Source of the DNA: JABDIY01 sp963803875
GTDB taxonomy: Bacteria > Actinomycetota > Acidimicrobiia > Acidimicrobiales > SZUA-35
Length of the DNA stretch: 64,000 bases
Assembly (NCBI GenBank): GCA_963803875.1
Contig: CAWDOA010000016.1
Location: 310,001-374,000 of the forward strand
Direction: 5' to 3'
Part shown: one piece after another, positions 52,872 to 61,588 of the stretch
Layout of the letters: each line of letters starts with the position of its first letter
Numbering within the stretch: the first letter of the stretch is position 1
Made by a program: the position numbers and the translations under genes
The notes under the pieces: model-generated
The model's database searches: none
Told to the model about the DNA's origin: nothing
What the model saw: only the letters and a program-made list of their open reading frames with translations

Positions 52872-53892
52872 CCTTCAGTTCCGGGCGGTTCGATTCGTTG
52901 TCGTGACGGTTGGTGTTGGCGTGGTCATGGCGCTTCTGTTCCTCATGACCGGCCTCATAGAACAATTCAACCGGGAACCCTTCGATGCCGTCGACGCAGT
53001 CGGCGCAGACGTGTGGGTGGTTCCCGCTGGCATCTCCGGACCCTTCACCGCCTCCGCCACGTTGAGTCCCGATGTGGTCGGCTCGATCGAGGGTCCCGAT
53101 GCCGCTGACATCGTGGTGGCCCGGGGCAGCCTGAACTCCGAAGGAGAACCCCAGGAAGCTCTGGTCATCGGCCACGAAATCGGTGGCCTCGGATCCCCGG
53201 TTCCGGTTGATGGCCGGGCTGCCCAGGAAGAGGGAGAGGCAGTCATCGACCGCACTGCGGGCTTCGCTATCGGCGATCAGGTGGCGCTGGGAACAACAGA
53301 GCTGACCGTCGTCGGGATTCACGATGACACGACTGTTCTGGCCGGACTGCCGGTGATCTTCCTGGGAATCGAGGAGGCTCGAAACGCTCTCTTCGACGGG
53401 CGCCCCGTCACGACCGGAGTCTTGTTGACTGAGGTCCCCGAGTCCTTGCCCGACGGTGTGCAGGTGCTCTCGCCTCAACAGGTCGCCGAAGACGCACTCG
53501 GTCCTCTGGAGAACGCAGTGAGTTCGGTCTCGTTGATTCGTGCGTTGCTGTGGATGGTTGCCGGCATCATCATCGGCGCGGTGGTGTATCTCAGCGCGCT
53601 GGAACGGCAGCGCGACTTTGCAGTTCTCAAAGCGATGGGCGTCGGCAGCCGAGACCTCGTGTTGAGCATCGGTCTGCAGGCGATCTTGGTCGCACTCTCA
53701 GCCGTGATCCTGGCCGGCATCCTGCAAGCCTTGATCGAACCTGTCTTCCCGCTCAAGGTCAGGGTCCCGGCCAAGGCGTACTGGCAGATCCCCTTGGTTG
53801 CCGTCATCGTGGCCATCGTTGCCGGATTGGGTGGGATGAGACGAGTGACCAAGTCGGACCCGGCAGCCGCATTCTCAGGACCGGGGGCCTAG
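52849..53892 (+). CDS. ABC transporter permease (FtsX/MacB-like)
   Basis: This 347-residue permease has an N-terminal membrane segment (FVVVTVGVGVVMALLFLMTG), an extracytoplasmic domain and three C-terminal segments (LLWMVAGIIIGAVVYLSALE, GLQAILVALSAVILAGILQA, IPLVAVIVAIVAGLGGM), as in FtsX/LolC-type permeases. ERQRDFAVLKAMG is the typical coupling helix. It overlaps the patatin gene and is followed at 2 bp by the ATPase gene. In mycobacteria a similar permease is found beside a CNB-containing ATPase and a CNB-patatin protein. Confidence 0.9.
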   Translation: MLLLTLRDLQFRAVRFVVVTVGVGVVMALLFLMTGLIEQFNREPFDAVDAVGADVWVVPAGISGPFTASATLSPDVVGSIEGPDAADIVVARGSLNSEGEPQEALVIGHEIGGLGSPVPVDGRAAQEEGEAVIDRTAGFAIGDQVALGTTELTVVGIHDDTTVLAGLPVIFLGIEEARNALFDGRPVTTGVLLTEVPESLPDGVQVLSPQQVAEDALGPLENAVSSVSLIRALLWMVAGIIIGAVVYLSALERQRDFAVLKAMGVGSRDLVLSIGLQAILVALSAVILAGILQALIEPVFPLKVRVPAKAYWQIPLVAVIVAIVAGLGGMRRVTKSDPAAAFSGPGA

Positions 53893-53894
53893 TC

Positions 53895-54833
53895 GTGCTG
53901 GCAGTCGATGATCTGATCGTTGAGTTCGTTCACGAGGGGTACGCGGTTCGGCCGATCGACGGCCTCACGTTCTCTGCCGAGCCCGGGGAGCTCATTGTGT
54001 TGCTCGGTCCGTCAGGGTCGGGCAAAACGACGCTGCTGTCGTGTCTGGGAGGCATTCTCACCCCGACCAGTGGATCGATTTCGCTGGGCACGACCCAAGT
54101 GGATCAGCTCGGATCAAAGCAGCTTGATCGATATCGCAGGACCGACGTGGGTTTCGTCTTCCAGGCGTTCAATCTCGTCCCATCGCTGAGTGCCTTGGAG
54201 AACGTAGCGGTGCCGCTCATGTTGGGTGGATCGAAGCGCAAGCAGGCGTTTGCCCGGGCTACCGAACTGATGAGCACTGTCGGCCTCACCGATCGAATGA
54301 CCCACAAGCCGGGCCGGCTCTCAGGTGGGCAACAACAGCGGGTAGCCCTGGCTCGCGGTCTGGCGCACGATCCCCAACTTCTGCTGGCCGACGAGCCGAC
54401 CGCCAACCTCGACTACATCCAGGCCGAGCAGGTCATCCGTCTACTCCGTGAACTCCGCAGTCGCGGTCGCATCATCGTCGTGTCCACCCACGACGACCGG
54501 CTCCTTCCTGTTGCGGACCGCATCGTTCAGATGGCACCGGACCATGACGGTACCGACGACGGCCCGATCCAGGTCGACTATGTGGCAGGGGAGTCGATCT
54601 TCGAACAGGGTGATCGAAGCTCTCTGGTCTACGTGATCGATGAAGGCGAGGTCGACGTGATTCGGGTCCTGGCCGATGGGTCTGAGGAACCGATTCGAGT
54701 CATGAAGGCTGGGCAGTACTTCGGCGAACTCGGCCCGACACTCGGGTTTCCCCGTTCGGCTTCTGTGCGGGCGAAAAGCGCGGTGAAGCTCACCGCCTAC
54801 AACTTGGTCGACTTCAGGGAACATCTGCCGTAG
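53895..54833 (+). CDS. ABC transporter ATP-binding protein with C-terminal cyclic-nucleotide-binding domain
   Basis: This 312-residue protein has a MacB/LolD-type ATPase (Walker A GPSGSGKTTL with Lys44, signature LSGGQQQRVALARGL, Walker B LLLADEPTANLD, switch STHDDRLL). Residues about 232-310 form a CNB domain with YFGELGPTLGFPRSASVRA, keeping the Glu and Arg that contact the cyclic phosphate in canonical CNB domains. Such a fusion suggests direct gating of transport by a cyclic nucleotide. The GTG start is 2 bp after the permease stop. Substrate unknown. Confidence 0.92.
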   Translation: MLAVDDLIVEFVHEGYAVRPIDGLTFSAEPGELIVLLGPSGSGKTTLLSCLGGILTPTSGSISLGTTQVDQLGSKQLDRYRRTDVGFVFQAFNLVPSLSALENVAVPLMLGGSKRKQAFARATELMSTVGLTDRMTHKPGRLSGGQQQRVALARGLAHDPQLLLADEPTANLDYIQAEQVIRLLRELRSRGRIIVVSTHDDRLLPVADRIVQMAPDHDGTDDGPIQVDYVAGESIFEQGDRSSLVYVIDEGEVDVIRVLADGSEEPIRVMKAGQYFGELGPTLGFPRSASVRAKSAVKLTAYNLVDFREHLP

Positions 54834-54846
54834 CTCAGGCCGCGCT

Positions 54847-55284
54847 TCAGCCGAGGTGTCGTAGGAGTCCGTCGAGCGCGATGTAGTAGCTGTGCGGACC
54901 GAACCCGGCTACGACGCCCACACACACCGGCGCGATCATCGACGTCTGGCGGAACTCCTCGCGGGAGTGAACATTGGACAGGTGGGTTTCGACACACGGT
55001 AATTCGGTCGCCGAGATGGCATCCCGAAGCGCAACGCTGTAATGGGTGAAGGCGCCGGGGTTGAATACAACGCCGTCGACTTCGGTACGTGCCTGGTGGA
55101 GGCGGTCTACGAGTTCGCCTTCGATGTTCGATTGAAAGTCTTCGAGGACCACGTCACGTTCAGCGGCGTAGGCCCGGAGATCTTGGATGATCTCGGGCAG
55201 CGTCTCACTGCCGTAGACATCAGGTTCCCGCGTCCCGAGCAGGTTCAGGTTTGGGCCATTGAGCAAGAGAACTGTTCGTGACAC
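54847..55284 (-). CDS. aroQ: 3-dehydroquinate dehydratase, type II
   Basis: This 145-residue enzyme of the shikimate pathway converts 3-dehydroquinate to 3-dehydroshikimate. It has LLLNGPNLNLLGTREPDVYG with Arg19 and Tyr24, NPGAFTHYSVALRDAI with the loop residues, and VETHLSNVHSREEFRQTS with the catalytic His. I chose GTG 55284 because GAGGGA lies seven bases upstream; GTG 55290 is too close to it. It is convergent with the ABC operon. Confidence 0.95.
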   Translation of the reverse strand: MSRTVLLLNGPNLNLLGTREPDVYGSETLPEIIQDLRAYAAERDVVLEDFQSNIEGELVDRLHQARTEVDGVVFNPGAFTHYSVALRDAISATELPCVETHLSNVHSREEFRQTSMIAPVCVGVVAGFGPHSYYIALDGLLRHLG

Positions 55285-55414
55285 CGGCACTCCCTCGTAC
55301 CTAGCTGGTTGGCTTTCGAGCCGTCGGACTTCAGTATCGCACCGCACAACCCATCGGTTCGCCGAGATTGGGCCATAAGCACAATCTTGCTGACCTGGGC
55401 GAAACACTCCAGCG

Positions 55415-55485
55415 AGCGGATGACGGGAATCGAACCCGCGTGTCAACCTTGGGAAGGTTGCGTTCTACCATTGAACTACATCCGC
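55415..55485 (-). tRNA. tRNA-Gly (anticodon CCC)
   Basis: On the minus strand GCGGATG pairs with CATCCGC, with discriminator T and no encoded CCA. The anticodon arm CAACC-TTCCCAA-GGTTG presents CCC. The T arm is GCGGG-TTCGATT-CCCGT. It reads GGG codons. It lies 130 bp from aroQ on the same strand. Confidence 0.95.
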
Positions 55486-55553
55486 AGTTCGCGTGACCGC
55501 GTGGATCGACGATAGCAGCTTGACCCCAGCGCTTCGTTGCCGACAGGTTCACG

Positions 55554-56836
55554 GTGAAAACCACCCTCTCGTTGCTCGCTGCTGCTGTCTGGTTGCTTCG
55601 GCATGCTCAGCAGACGCCGAGTCGGCGACCGTGCCCTCCACGCTGGCTCTGGTCGATGCCGTCGCCTCCACTTCCACCACCGTTGCGCCGGTTGAGACGA
55701 CACCGGCAATGGCTCCCACCACGGTGCAAACCGACTTCAAACCGGAGCCAGGCGAGATCTTCGTATTGCCAACCACCACCACGACCGCAGCTCCGCCCAC
55801 CACGGAGAAGCCGACAACTACGGCAGCACCGTCGAGCCCCGGCAACCCGGCGGTCACCCAGCCCTCCGGTGGGCCCAAAGCCCCCTCATCGCTCTATCGG
55901 GGCGTATTGGGCACCTACACATTGGATCAGGTTCTGGCCACGTCGCCGGTTGCCAAACCCACGGCTGGGGCAGGAACGTTTCCCCTGACCGGTTTGGCCG
56001 GAACGGCGCCGAACCGACCGGCGATCGTGGTCAAAGTCGACAACGCCTCGCGGGCCCGACCCCAGACGGGGCTGAACAAGGCCGATCTCGTGATCGAGGA
56101 AGAGGTCGAGTACGGCATCACCCGCTTCGCTGCGGTATTCCACACCAACGACACCACCGTGGGACCGGTTCGCTCCGGTCGTTCCACCGACATCTCGTTT
56201 CTCAACGCACTGGGAACGCCGGGTCTGGCCTACTCAGGGGCCAACAGCGTCATCGACCAGCTGCTACTGAATCAGACAAACGTGGCCAACTTCAGCGCGG
56301 CACGATCCTCTGGCTACTGGCGCTCGTCCTCGCGCCCCGCTCCCAACAACCTCTACACAAAAACGTCCAGCTTCTCCGGCGTAGCCCCCGGGGGTCCGCC
56401 CCCGGCCCAGTTCCACTACCGGCCCGCCGCAACCCCTTCGACCCAGGGGGTGGAGGCAACCGTTTTCGGTGTCCACTACCCCGCCAACAAGGTTCGCTGG
56501 GAATGGAACGGGTCGGCCTGGGTTCGATCTCAGGGGAACGCGGCCCACACCACAGACGGCGAGCGTGTCAGCGCCGCCAACGTGGTGGTGGTCGCCGTCG
56601 GTTCGACCGGCACCGGCCTGTTCGACAGCACCGGAGCCCCTGTTCCCGAGTATGTCTTTGTGGGCGAGGGGCCAGCGGCGGTCTTCACCGATGGTCGCCG
56701 GATCGACGGAACCTGGACCCGACCGACGCTGCGGGACCCAGCGATCCTCCATGTGAACGGTCAACCGATGGAGCTCACTCCGGGTCGAACCTGGATCCAG
56801 GTGACGATCCTGGGGCAGTACCAACCCAACGGCTAG
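55554..56836 (+). CDS. DUF3048 domain lipoprotein (apparent frameshift in signal peptide)
   Basis: The GTG at 55554 reads KTTLSLLAAAVWL, a signal-like start, but the lipobox (LVASACSAD) is in another frame that is open from 55493. A single-base shift near 55597 gives a normal lipoprotein signal. After a Thr/Pro-rich linker the DUF3048 (YerB-like) domain follows: NRPAIVVKVDNASRARPQTG, ADLVIEEEVEYGITRFAAVF, TTVGPVRSGRSTDISFL and the C-terminal half. It probably sits on the outer face of the membrane. Function unknown. Confidence 0.85.
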
Positions 56837-56904
56837 CTACCTTGCCCGGGCCGAAGGGTCATTCAAATTTGAAATAGAACGGTTCTGCCGGTGTTGAACA
56901 CTCC

Positions 56905-57612
56905 ATGAGCACCATGCAGATTCAGCGGGCCGACCAACGTTTCTCAACCAGGCTCGGTTGGCTGGACTCCAAACATGCCTTCAGCTTCGGCCGGCACTAC
57001 GACCCCGCCAACACCAACTTCGGGAAGCTGCTCGTCTCCAACGATGACAGGGTTGCACCCGGAACCGGGTTCGAGACCCACCCCCACCGTGACATGGAGA
57101 TCGTCACGTGGGTTCTCAGCGGTGAACTCGAACACAAGGACTCAGAAGGCAATCGAGGCCTCCTCTACCCGGGCCTGGCTCAACGGATGAGCGCCGGCCG
57201 AGGGATTTGGCACAGCGAGAAGAACTACAGCCAGACCGAGGAGGTCCATTTCATCCAGATGTGGGTTCCGCCTGACACCGAGGCGATCGACCCCGGCTAT
57301 CAGCAACTCGACATCAACGATCAGCTTGCAGGAGGTGGCTTGGTTCCGGTGGCCTCAGGGCAGGGCCACCATGCGGCTATCCGCATCCAGCAGGCCGGTG
57401 CGGTGCTGTGGGCGGCTCGGCTGGCTCCAGGAGAGGGCGTCACAATCCCCGACGGTCAGTTCGTCAATGTCTTTCTCGCCAGGGGCTCAGGAGAACTCCA
57501 AGGAGCCGGACAACTCGCCGAAGGTGATACCGCCCGCCTCCACCAGGTCGGCGAACTCTCCTTGATCGCCGGCCCCGACGGCGCCGAGCCATTGATCTGG
57601 GTCACGGACTAG
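56905..57612 (+). CDS. Pirin family protein
   Basis: This 235-residue bicupin has the pirin signature HPHRDMEIVTWVLSGELEHK with metal-binding His, and RMSAGRGIWHSEKNYSQTEE with a further His and Glu. Such proteins (YhaK/YhhW-like) bind a metal and may act as quercetinases. The C-terminal cupin is less conserved. It stands alone between the DUF3048 lipoprotein and a membrane protein. Confidence 0.92.
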   Translation: MSTMQIQRADQRFSTRLGWLDSKHAFSFGRHYDPANTNFGKLLVSNDDRVAPGTGFETHPHRDMEIVTWVLSGELEHKDSEGNRGLLYPGLAQRMSAGRGIWHSEKNYSQTEEVHFIQMWVPPDTEAIDPGYQQLDINDQLAGGGLVPVASGQGHHAAIRIQQAGAVLWAARLAPGEGVTIPDGQFVNVFLARGSGELQGAGQLAEGDTARLHQVGELSLIAGPDGAEPLIWVTD

Positions 57613-57703
57613 CTGTCTATCCCTCCGGTATGTATCGGCGCGCCGAGCCGATACTCACTCAGAGCTGAGGCTTGTAGCGCCGACGAGCGGCGGTCGCCAG
57701 AAC

Positions 57704-58000
57704 CTAGGTTGAGCAAAAACGTCGGGCGCGTAGTCCGTAGGCGACGGTCGCTGCGGCGCCGGTGACGCAGATCAGGAGCCACCAGATGTAGTTGGTGACG
57801 AGCCCTGTGGCCATCGGTACATCGGGGTCGGGAGGGTCCAGTGTCAAGGAGATCACCTTGAGGAACAGTTGCGCTGCGGCGATGGTGAAGAACAGGGCCA
57901 GGACGGCCGCATACCCCACTTTTCGCTGCGCCTTTGCATTCTGATTGATGGCCTCCAATTCGGAGTATTCCTCGGGAACCGAGGCGTGAGTCGTAGTCAT
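57704..58000 (-). CDS. Small membrane protein of unknown function
   Basis: This 98-residue protein has two membrane segments (VGYAAVLALFFTIAAAQLFL and NYIWWLLICVTGAAATVAYG) and a cytoplasmic N-terminus with EEYSELEAINQNAKAQRK. I do not recognise a family. It is convergent with the pirin gene. Confidence 0.7.
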   Translation of the reverse strand: MTTTHASVPEEYSELEAINQNAKAQRKVGYAAVLALFFTIAAAQLFLKVISLTLDPPDPDVPMATGLVTNYIWWLLICVTGAAATVAYGLRARRFCST

Positions 58001-58155
58001 GAGGGAATCATGCCCGTGTGCAATCGAGGTGTCAATAGCTATTGACTACGAACGAAGCAGGCATATCTACCCGGTGCCTCAACCCCCGACCGCATCGATT
58101 CAGTATCGGTCAGGAACAACTTGGTCCACCGACCGGAAGGGTGGATGGCGCCAGC

Positions 58156-59092
58156 TCAGCCCTCGAAGACGTCGAGGCCCAGTTCTCGAGCCACATCACC
58201 GGCAAGGTCCGCCGAGCGCCGACGTGGCGGGACGGGTTGCGCTCGATTGGCGGTAGGCCAGCTCGACCGTCCGGCAGAACGGGGACGGCAATGTCGAGCA
58301 CTCGCAGTCCCTCGGGCTGGTGGGCCAAGCCAAGTTCGGGTACCAGCGACACGCCAGCTCCGGCGGCCACCACATTGAGGGTGGCCGGATAGTCGTCGAT
58401 CTCGTGAACGATGTTGGGCGAGAACCCTGCTTCCTGACATGCGCCGTGAATCAGCCGGCCACACCACACCCGATGCGGGGCGAGAACGAATGGTGCGTCG
58501 GCGAGTTCGTTCGAGTGCCATCTTCGTTGCGGCCGCGGCCCCATGTGACTCGGCCTGCACGACGATCTGAAACCAGTCTCGAAACAGCGGCTCGAATATG
58601 ATGCCGTCCTGCACCGGTGCGTGACTGCTGGCCATCACGAAACAGGCGTCCAGCTGGCCGGATCGAACCGCTTCGACACCGGAAGCCTCGGAGGGGAACT
58701 CTTCGGTTCGGATCTCCAACTCGGGATGGGCGGTCGCCGCTTTCCGGAGTAGCGGTGGAAGGAACGTCGATGCCATCGATTCGCTGAGCCCCACCCGAAT
58801 GGTTCCGGCAGCATGACCCTGTGACTCGCTCCAGCGAGGCCTGCGCCCGTTCGAGTTCGGCCAGCACAATATCGGCGTGAACCACCAACTCGCGGCCGGC
58901 GTCGGTGAGTTGGACGTTGCGGCCGACCCGCTCGAGCACTCCGACACCGGTTGACTTTCCGATCGACGCCAGCTGCTGGCTGACCGCCGACGGCGTGTAG
59001 CCGAGAGCGTCGGCAGCCGCCGCGATGGTGCCGAGTTCGGACACTTCGCGCAACATACGAAGCTGCTGAATGGTGAGATCCACGCGGCCCAT
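58156..59092 (-). pseudogene. LysR family transcriptional regulator (several apparent frameshifts)
   Basis: From ATG 59092 the helix-turn-helix domain is intact: LTIQQLRMLREVSELGTIAA and LGYTPSAVSQQLASIGKSTG. Near 58815 the frame changes, and the effector domain continues as GTIRVGLSESMASTFLPPLL. Near 58540 it shifts again to LADAPFVLAPHRVWCGRLIH and VVAAGAGVSLVPELGLA. Near 58275 and 58225 two more shifts are needed to reach ELAYRQSSATRP and finally DVARELGLDVFEG. Each piece is good LysR sequence, so the breaks look like sequence errors. The true length is about 310 residues. Targets unknown; no divergent operon stands out. Confidence 0.8.
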
Positions 59093-59181
59093 CCTAGAAC
59101 CAATACCTAAGCAATGCTTATCAATATTGTTCTCGAAACCATCGCTTTTCCTTTCTCTCTTCCAGGGTCGATGATGGGAGC

Positions 59182-59412
59182 ATGCTTTACATCCACTGTC
59201 CCCAATGTGATCGTTCCCACATGGTCGGCACCGGTTCGATCGTCTCGTTTCACAACACCAGCGAAGGTGTGATCGCCTACGTGAAGTGCCCCGAGGGTCA
59301 CCTCACGGTCAACACTGGCAGCCTTCGATCCATGGAGAAGGCAGCCGCCGGCGCAGAGCGATCCCTGGATCCAGTCCGCAAGCCGCGAGTTCTCGTAGGT
59401 GCAGACTTCTAG
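59182..59412 (+). CDS. Small protein with possible zinc-binding cysteines
   Basis: This 76-residue protein reads LYIHCPQCDRSHMVGTGSIV and GVIAYVKCPEGHLTVNTGSL. The CPQC pair and the later CPEGH could bind one zinc. Function is unknown. The ATG at 59182 lies 90 bp from the LysR start on the opposite strand. Confidence 0.7.
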   Translation: MLYIHCPQCDRSHMVGTGSIVSFHNTSEGVIAYVKCPEGHLTVNTGSLRSMEKAAAGAERSLDPVRKPRVLVGADF

Positions 59413-59463
59413 GCGGGCAGACCGCAAACCTGCCTATCGCCACGCTCGTCCTAGCCTGAAGCG

Positions 59464-60385
59464 GTGGCTGCACCGACCGGCAAAGTCTTCCAGGCCGCCG
59501 AGGCCCGAAACACCGGTCAGTTCAGCGCATCGGACTGGGGGCTTTTCTGTGCGGTGTCGCTCATCTGGGGTGCAAGCTTCCTCCTGATCGACATCGGCTT
59601 GGACGCGCTCACTCCTGGCATGGTGACCCTGGCCCGGGTCGGGAGCGGTGCTGCCGCCTTGCTGGTGCTCACCCGTGCTCGTCACGGTCGATTCGACCGT
59701 GCCCGAGCGTGAGGACTATCGCCGGATCGCGGTCCTTGCGGTGATCTGGGTGGCGATACCGTTCACCCTGTTCCCACTGGCCGAGCAGCGCATCAACTCC
59801 GCCATCACAGGGCTACTCAACGGTTCCACGCCCATCTTCACCGCTGGTCTCGCCGCTCTCGTGCTGAAAGAGCGAACTCGAGGTAGCCAGCTGGCTGGAA
59901 TCTTCGTCGGCCTGGCCGGATTGGGCATGATCAGCCTTCCCAGTATCAACGAAGGCGCGTCCCAGGCCAGCGGTGTCGGGATGATCGTGGCCGCCACCTT
60001 CTGTTATGGCATTGCTCTCAACATCGCCGGGCCGCTCCAGCACAAGTATGGGGCGGTTCAGGTGATGAGCTGGGTCCTTGCCTTGGCCAGCGTGCTGAAC
60101 ATCCCCTACGGGATCTACGACCTCGGCGACAACAGCATCGAATTCGGCCCGATTCTGGCGGTGTTGGTTCTCGGAATCGTGGGCACCGGCATCGCCTTCG
60201 CCCTGATGGGCTCGCTGATAGCCGGGGTCGGCTCCACCCGTGCGTCGTTCATCACCTACCTCGTGCCGGTCGTTGCACTGTTTCTCGGGGTGACATTCCG
60301 AAACGACGAGGTCTCACCGTTGGCGATCATCGGTGTGGTGTTCGTGATCGCCGGCGCAGTCCTTGCAAGCCGGAAGGCGACCTAG
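59464..60385 (+). CDS. EamA/DMT-family transporter (apparent frameshift)
   Basis: The first part (GTG 59464) contains WGLFCAVSLIWGASFLLIDI and ends in a stop after RHGRFDRARA. A second frame takes over near 59700 with EREDYRRIAVLAVIWVAIPF, RINSAITGLLNGSTPIFTAG, LALASVLNIPYGIYDLGDNS and the last segments VVALFLGVTFRNDEVSPLAI. The corrected protein is about 306 residues with ten membrane segments. It resembles drug/metabolite exporters. Its stop overlaps the stop of the SGNH gene on the other strand. Confidence 0.83.
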
Positions 60386-61534
60386 GACCCCACCGGCACC
60401 GACTGCAGTTGCATCTGGTCCACCCCGGATCCAGGCGTGTTGACGCAGCGATTCACAGGGGAGGGGCGTGCCGATGCGAGAGCCAGGCAACGACCCAGGG
60501 CCCGCTGGCCGTAGGCGTTGGGGTGCGGCAGACTCCTCGGCGTCGCCCTGTGCGATACCGGTGGTGATGAACCGAATCCACTCGCTTTCAGCACCGTCGG
60601 TCGAGGGTCTCTGGCGGGCCGTCGAAGCGCAGGCCTCATGGCCCTTGAGTGCGTTCGACAGATCCAGGAACTCGACACCAGCCAGCCTGAGCCTGTTCCT
60701 CCAGAGCCGACGAGATGAGCCTGGGAACCAGATCACGGTTGGCCCAGTCGAGATCGGCGTCCCACAGCGGACAGCCGCCTCGGAATATCCGGTCGCCAGC
60801 CGGTCTCTTCGAACCGGATGTTCCCAGATTCCGCCACCGGCGAGGGGTAACTGGTGAGAATGATGCGGGCCGAACGATCTCCGCTCTCATCGAGCACTCG
60901 ACGAGTTTCGGCGAGGATTCGGCCGACGTTGGTCATTGCCGGCTCCAGCGCGGCGCTCACGTTGCGAGCTTGAGTTCGGTTGCAGGTGTTGGGACGCCAA
61001 CGGGAGCTGGTGACGTAACGAACGACGCAATCGATCACCACAGTGCTGAATCCCGAGGTCGTTGCCGCCCACCGAGATCGCCACAATCTCTACGGCGTGG
61101 GTTCTTGCCAGGTCGGCCAGTTGATCGATCTGAGGTAGTTCGCCACGATAGGACGCACCCCCGGCGGCGGCGGGCAAGAGGTTGATGGTTGATGCACCCG
61201 AACATGCGAGATTGAAGACCGCTTCGACGTCGAGTTCGGCCGACCTGATTGGTGCAACATCGGATCGGTGGCAGCCGTTGGAGTAGCTCGATCCGTAGAT
61301 CCCGCTCCTGTTCGTATCGCCAGAACCAATCCCGCCGAATGGCGGCACGATCCGTGCCCCGTCGGTCTGTGAAGTCGTTGCTGGAGTTGCCCTCCCACCG
61401 ACCGCTTCGCCGGCGATGAAGCTGTCGCCCATCGACACCGCTGCAGATGGTTCTCCCGGCGCAGCCGCCAGGGGCGATGATGTGACACCGAGCATCACGA
61501 ATCCGACGATCACAGCCAGAAAGCGGAGGCGCAT
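60382..61534 (-). pseudogene. SGNH/GDSL-family hydrolase with signal peptide (several apparent frameshifts)
   Basis: From ATG 61534 a signal peptide (RFLAVIVGFVMLGVTSSPLA) is followed by SMGDSFIAGEAVGG with the nucleophile Ser of a GDS-type block. Block II-like FNLACSGAS and block III VEIVAISVGGNDLGI follow. The frame is then broken near 61060, 60800, 60690 and 60520; pieces such as ESGDRSARIILTSYPSPVAE, RLAGVEFLDLSNALKGHEAC and LPHPNAYGQRALGR (the catalytic Asp/His block) continue in other frames. A secreted esterase or lipase is likely. The length after correction is about 380 residues. Confidence 0.75.
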
Positions 61535-61588
61535 CGGATCAGTCTGGCAGGAATTCGGTTCGTGGGGCAGCCGCCCGGTAGCGCCGGG

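Noticed and set aside
46041..54833. Interpretation of the cyclic-nucleotide cluster as a Pycsar or CBASS defence system.
   Set aside because: The cyclase has the tandem class III layout rather than a CD-NTase fold or a small PycC, and the effectors are housekeeping-type transporters and a patatin; no other defence genes are nearby. A defence role is not excluded.
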